A stretch of DNA of 8,864 nt from Lachnospiraceae bacterium UBA4380. Lineage in GTDB: Bacteria; Bacillota; Clostridia; Lachnospirales; Lachnospiraceae. A model generated the notes under the pieces. The model made no database searches. It saw only the letters and a program-made list of their open reading frames with translations, and was not told the origin of the DNA. Shown in pieces: positions 6,489 to 8,864 of this stretch (positions within the stretch are counted from its first letter, which is position 1; every line of letters begins with the position of its first letter). Location: positions 1 to 8,864 of the forward strand of contig DGRU01000132.1 in the NCBI GenBank assembly GCA_002390025.1, in the 5' to 3' direction. The translations under genes and the position numbers were made by a program.

Positions 6489-6529
6489 CTCCTGTATTTC
6501 TGATATTCAGGACTGCACCGCGAGTCCTG
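6489..6529 (-). promoter_or_regulatory. zapA ribosome binding site and upstream hairpin
   Basis: AGGAG (6489-6493) is the best Shine-Dalgarno in the window and fixes the zapA start. Upstream, in the ruvB-zapA gap, CAGGACT (6523-6529) pairs with AGTCCTG (6508-6514), a perfect 7-bp stem with an 8-nt loop. No U-run follows, so readthrough from ruvB into zapA is expected. A role in mRNA stability or processing is inference. Confidence 0.45.
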
Positions 6530-6542
6530 TGCGGCGCGGATC

Positions 6543-7553
6543 TTATGCCGGATTCTCCGGAGCTGCAAATCCCATATGTTCGTAGGCCCTTGCAGTCGCC
6601 ATGCGCCCGCGGGGTGTGCGGTTGATAAATCCGTTCTGAAGAAGGTAGGGTTCGATCAGGTCCTCGAGGGTCCCCGCGTCCTCGCCGATGGAGGCGGCAA
6701 GCGTATCGATGCCGGCGGGTCCGCCTTCAAAAATTTCGATCAGGGTCATCAGATAGCGCCGGTCCGCCCTGTCAAGTCCCATCTTGTCCACCTCCATGAG
6801 GTCCAGGGCAGTGTTCGCCACTTCCCCGGTGATCACGCCGTTATAGCGGACCTGGGCAAAATCGCGGACTCTCTTGAGGATCCTGTTGGCCAGGCGCGGG
6901 GTCCCGCGGCTTCTGCGCGCCAGTTCGTAGGCGCCCTCCCGCTCGATGGACACATTCAGTTTTACAGCGGAGTTTTCTATGATGGTACACAGTTCCTCCG
7001 GTGTGTAGAATTCCAGCCGGTGGATCTCACCGAAGCGGTCTCTGAGAGGCGCCGACAAAAGACCGGCCCTGGTAGTCGCTCCCACCAGTGTAAATCTGGG
7101 GAGATTGAGCCGCACCGAGCGCGCGTCAGACCCTTTCCCGATCAGGATATCAATGGCAAAATCCTCCATGGCGGGATACAGGACTTCTTCGACCTGCTTG
7201 TTGAGCCTGTGGATCTCATCGACAAAGAGGATGTCCCCTTCCCCCAGTCCGTTGAGGACAGAGGCCATCTCCCCGGGCTTTTCGATGGCGGGGCCCGAGG
7301 TCACGCGCATCTTCACTCCCATTTCATTGGCGATGATCCCTGAGATCGTCGTCTTGCCCAGTCCGGGAGGTCCGTAGAACAGGATGTGATCCAGGGACTC
7401 CCCGCGCTGTTTTGCCGCCTGGATGGAGATCTGCAGGTTTTCCTTGATCCTCTCCTGACCGATATATTCTCTCAGGCTCCTGGGGCGAAGGGAATTCTCC
7501 ACCTTGGCGTCTTCAGAAGTAAATCTGGTTTCGATCGTTCTTTTTTCCATCAC
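6543..7553 (-). CDS. ruvB: Holliday junction branch migration ATPase RuvB
   Basis: This 336-aa AAA+ motor assembles as hexameric rings on either side of a RuvA-bound Holliday junction and pumps DNA to move the branch point. Visible motifs are Walker A GPPGLGKT (61-68), Walker B VDEIH (111-115), sensor 1 GATTR (158-162), the DRFG arginine region (172-175) and sensor 2 RGTPR (216-220). The C-terminal winged-helix domain contains [16 protein letters not shown] (302-317), which binds DNA. Length is normal. The start is ambiguous: GTG at 7551-7553 lies 11 nt from GAGGT (7565-7569), while the adjacent ATG at 7548-7550 lies 14 nt away. Spacing favours GTG and codon preference favours ATG; they differ by one residue. 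It follows ruvA by 53 nt. No ruvC or recU resolvase gene is in the window. Confidence 0.97.
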   Translation of the reverse strand: MMEKRTIETRFTSEDAKVENSLRPRSLREYIGQERIKENLQISIQAAKQRGESLDHILFYGPPGLGKTTISGIIANEMGVKMRVTSGPAIEKPGEMASVLNGLGEGDILFVDEIHRLNKQVEEVLYPAMEDFAIDILIGKGSDARSVRLNLPRFTLVGATTRAGLLSAPLRDRFGEIHRLEFYTPEELCTIIENSAVKLNVSIEREGAYELARRSRGTPRLANRILKRVRDFAQVRYNGVITGEVANTALDLMEVDKMGLDRADRRYLMTLIEIFEGGPAGIDTLAASIGEDAGTLEDLIEPYLLQNGFINRTPRGRMATARAYEHMGFAAPENPA

Positions 7554-7557
7554 TTGT

Positions 7558-7583
7558 GGTCATGACCTCATGTGTTCATGTTT
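7558..7583. repeat. Three tandem TCATGNNN octamers over the ruvB ribosome site
   Basis: On the plus strand TCATG recurs at 7560, 7568 and 7576 with an exact 8-nt period. The first copy lies in a perfect 10-bp palindrome GGTCATGACC (7558-7567). The ruvB Shine-Dalgarno GAGGT (7565-7569, minus strand) sits at the join of the first and second copies. It could be chance or a small protein- or RNA-binding site. Confidence 0.35.
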
Positions 7584-7606
7584 GCAAAGTTTCAAAAAAT
7601 CCAATC

Positions 7607-8239
7607 TTATAGATAGCGCAAAGCCTCCTGCAGGATGGCGCCTGTATCGTCTTTGCGGGTGCACTTTTTGACCGCCCTGACAGCTTCCGCGCGCAGATAT
7701 CCCAACGCCATCAGCGCCTCGACCGCATCCGACACAGGAGTGGATTCCGTCTCCGAACCCGCATCCGCACCGGACATGGCGGCGGTCAGCCCCGCCCCGG
7801 CGGTTTCCTCTGCGCCCTGGACGGCATAGGCCGGGGCGATCCTGTCCCGCAGATCGAGGATCAGCCGCTCCGCCGTCTTTTTGCCGACACCGGGGGCACG
7901 GGAGATCATCCTGGCGTCACCGGAGAGAATGGCAAAGCGCAGATCGTCTGCGGACATGACAGAGAGAAGGCTCAGGCCCCCTTTGGGTCCTATCCCGCTG
8001 ACGGTGATCAGCTGTTTGAAGAGGGCCAGGTCATCGCGTGACAGGAAGCCGTAGAGAGCGATCTGGTCCTCCCGCAGGTAGGTATAGGTATAGAGCTTCA
8101 CGGCATTGCCGGTGCCGACGGCCGAGAGCGCGCCCGACACTTCCGCCGAGATCTTCACCTCGTATCCGATGCCGCCCACGTCGACGATGACCGTGTCTGT
8201 TCCCAGATATTCTATGGTTCCCGATAAAAATGCAATCAT
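7607..8239 (-). CDS. ruvA: Holliday junction branch migration protein RuvA
   Basis: This 210-aa protein forms a tetramer that holds the four-way junction open and docks RuvB. The N-terminal OB fold starts MIAFLSGTIEYLGTDTVIVD and runs to about residue 65 (REDQIALYGF). Two helix-hairpin-helix motifs follow: ITVSGIGPKGGLSLLS (about 78-93) and RAPGVGKKTAERLILDLRD (about 113-131). A low-complexity Ala/Gly/Glu linker (about 140-165) leads to the RuvB-binding domain III (SDAVEALMALGYLRAEAVRAV). Start: ATG at 8237-8239 gives the conserved N-terminus. The frame is open to 8302 but those residues do not fit the family. The ribosome site is weak (GGAA). It is the first gene of the putative operon, and no clear LexA box was seen upstream. 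Confidence 0.96.
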   Translation of the reverse strand: MIAFLSGTIEYLGTDTVIVDVGGIGYEVKISAEVSGALSAVGTGNAVKLYTYTYLREDQIALYGFLSRDDLALFKQLITVSGIGPKGGLSLLSVMSADDLRFAILSGDARMISRAPGVGKKTAERLILDLRDRIAPAYAVQGAEETAGAGLTAAMSGADAGSETESTPVSDAVEALMALGYLRAEAVRAVKKCTRKDDTGAILQEALRYL

Positions 8240-8265
8240 ATTTGTTCCAGATACTATTGATATAC

Positions 8266-8319
8266 GAATCGCGGATTCTCTGCAATGCCCTGTCAAAAGC
8301 ACCGGAAGGCAGAATCCGC
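8266..8319 (-). promoter_or_regulatory. ruvA leader with alternative inverted repeats
   Basis: GCGGATTCT (minus-strand copy at 8311-8319) can pair with AGAATCCGC (8271-8279), 9 bp around 31 nt. The same bases can form local hairpins instead: AAGGC/GCCTT flanking GGATTCT (about 8306-8322), and GAATC-CGC-GATTC (8266-8278). If transcription starts near 8333 all three lie in the 5' UTR of ruvA. No U-run follows, so translational control or mRNA stability is more likely than attenuation. It matches no riboswitch class I know. Confidence 0.3.
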
Positions 8320-8339
8320 CTTATAAACACTGACCCAAT

Positions 8340-8368
8340 AGTTTACCCGAAAAACCGCTTTCGTGCAA
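8340..8368 (-). promoter_or_regulatory. Candidate sigma-A promoter for the ruvA-PBP operon
   Basis: On the minus strand TTGCAC (8363-8368) is followed by a 17-nt spacer and TAAACT (8340-8345). The predicted start near 8333 leaves a leader of about 94 nt before ruvA. It lies downstream of the ilvC terminator, where a new promoter is needed. The -10 matches consensus at 4 of 6 positions and the -35 at 3 of 6, so strength is uncertain. A second, weaker pair (TTGCAG with TATCAA, 17-nt spacer) lies nearer the gene. Confidence 0.4.
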
Positions 8369-8422
8369 CTGTAAAAGAGCATAAATCCGCCCGCCCGCCG
8401 CAGTCCGGATCCTGCTCCCTGC

Positions 8423-8465
8423 AAAAAACCCCCGCAGAGACATCTCAAGGGTGTCCCTGCGGGGG
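8423..8465 (-). terminator. Intrinsic terminator of ilvC
   Basis: On the minus strand a 9-bp GC-rich stem, CCCCCGCAG (8429-8437, plus strand) with CTGCGGGGG (8457-8465), is extended past an A/C mismatch by GACATC (8439-8444) with GGTGTC (8450-8455), one pair being G-T. The loop is 5 nt. Six U residues (8423-8428) follow directly in the minus-strand transcript. It lies 70 nt after the ilvC stop and separates ilvC from the ruvA operon. Read on the plus strand there is no U-run, so it is one-directional. Confidence 0.93.
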
Positions 8466-8535
8466 CTGTATTCATTCTTTTGTCAGTGCGCCGTGACCGG
8501 GCACAGACATGGATCTAAAAGAGATCTGAGAGGGA

Positions 8536-8864
<329 letters not shown>

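Noticed and set aside
8225..8260. A LexA/SOS box upstream of ruvA
   Set aside because: Only a half-site-like GGAAC is seen just before the start codon. The second half (GTTC at the proper spacing) is missing, so SOS control cannot be supported.
8240..8496. Small ORFs on both strands in the ilvC-ruvA gap
   Set aside because: They cross the terminator and promoter, lack ribosome sites and show no conserved motif. They are best read as chance open frames.

Overview
The window looks like core chromosome of a GC-rich Clostridia bacterium, most likely Lachnospiraceae. This rests on protein style (ZapA, a U32 protein with a DUF3656-like part, a PbpA/RodA-like pair) and gene order, and no database search was possible. 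Every convincing gene lies on the minus strand, so transcription runs from high to low coordinates. No phage gene, transposase, CRISPR array, tRNA or rRNA was recognised.

Layout in the direction of transcription: (1) 8536-8864 is the C-terminal third of ilvC (ketol-acid reductoisomerase), closed by a strong intrinsic terminator at 8423-8465. (2) 8240-8422 is an intergenic stretch with a plausible promoter (8340-8368) and a leader of about 90 nt holding inverted repeats that can pair in more than one way. (3) Six tightly packed genes follow: ruvA, ruvB, zapA, a U32-family protein resembling the RNA-hydroxylation protein RlhA, a FtsW/RodA/SpoVE-family glycosyltransferase, and a class B penicillin-binding protein. 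Gaps are 53, 61, 6, 22 and 99 nt with no terminator inside, which suggests one operon. (4) 148-345 is a non-coding, hairpin-rich element with long terminal inverted repeats that abuts the PBP stop codon; it resembles a MITE or an intergenic repeat. (5) 1-147 is non-coding as far as can be seen. It holds a good minus-strand promoter (49-77) pointing out of the left edge.

How the genes work together: RuvA and RuvB form the Holliday-junction branch-migration motor. ZapA bundles FtsZ filaments. The SEDS protein and class B PBP form a glycan-polymerase/transpeptidase pair for septal or lateral wall growth. The U32 protein probably takes part in RNA base hydroxylation. The operon therefore joins chromosome repair, Z-ring assembly, RNA modification and wall synthesis.

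The window is mostly housekeeping. The less ordinary items are the inverted-repeat element after the PBP gene, a six-copy PxxYxxx heptad tail on the SEDS protein, short inverted repeats at three intercistronic junctions, and the possible alternative pairing in the ruvA leader.
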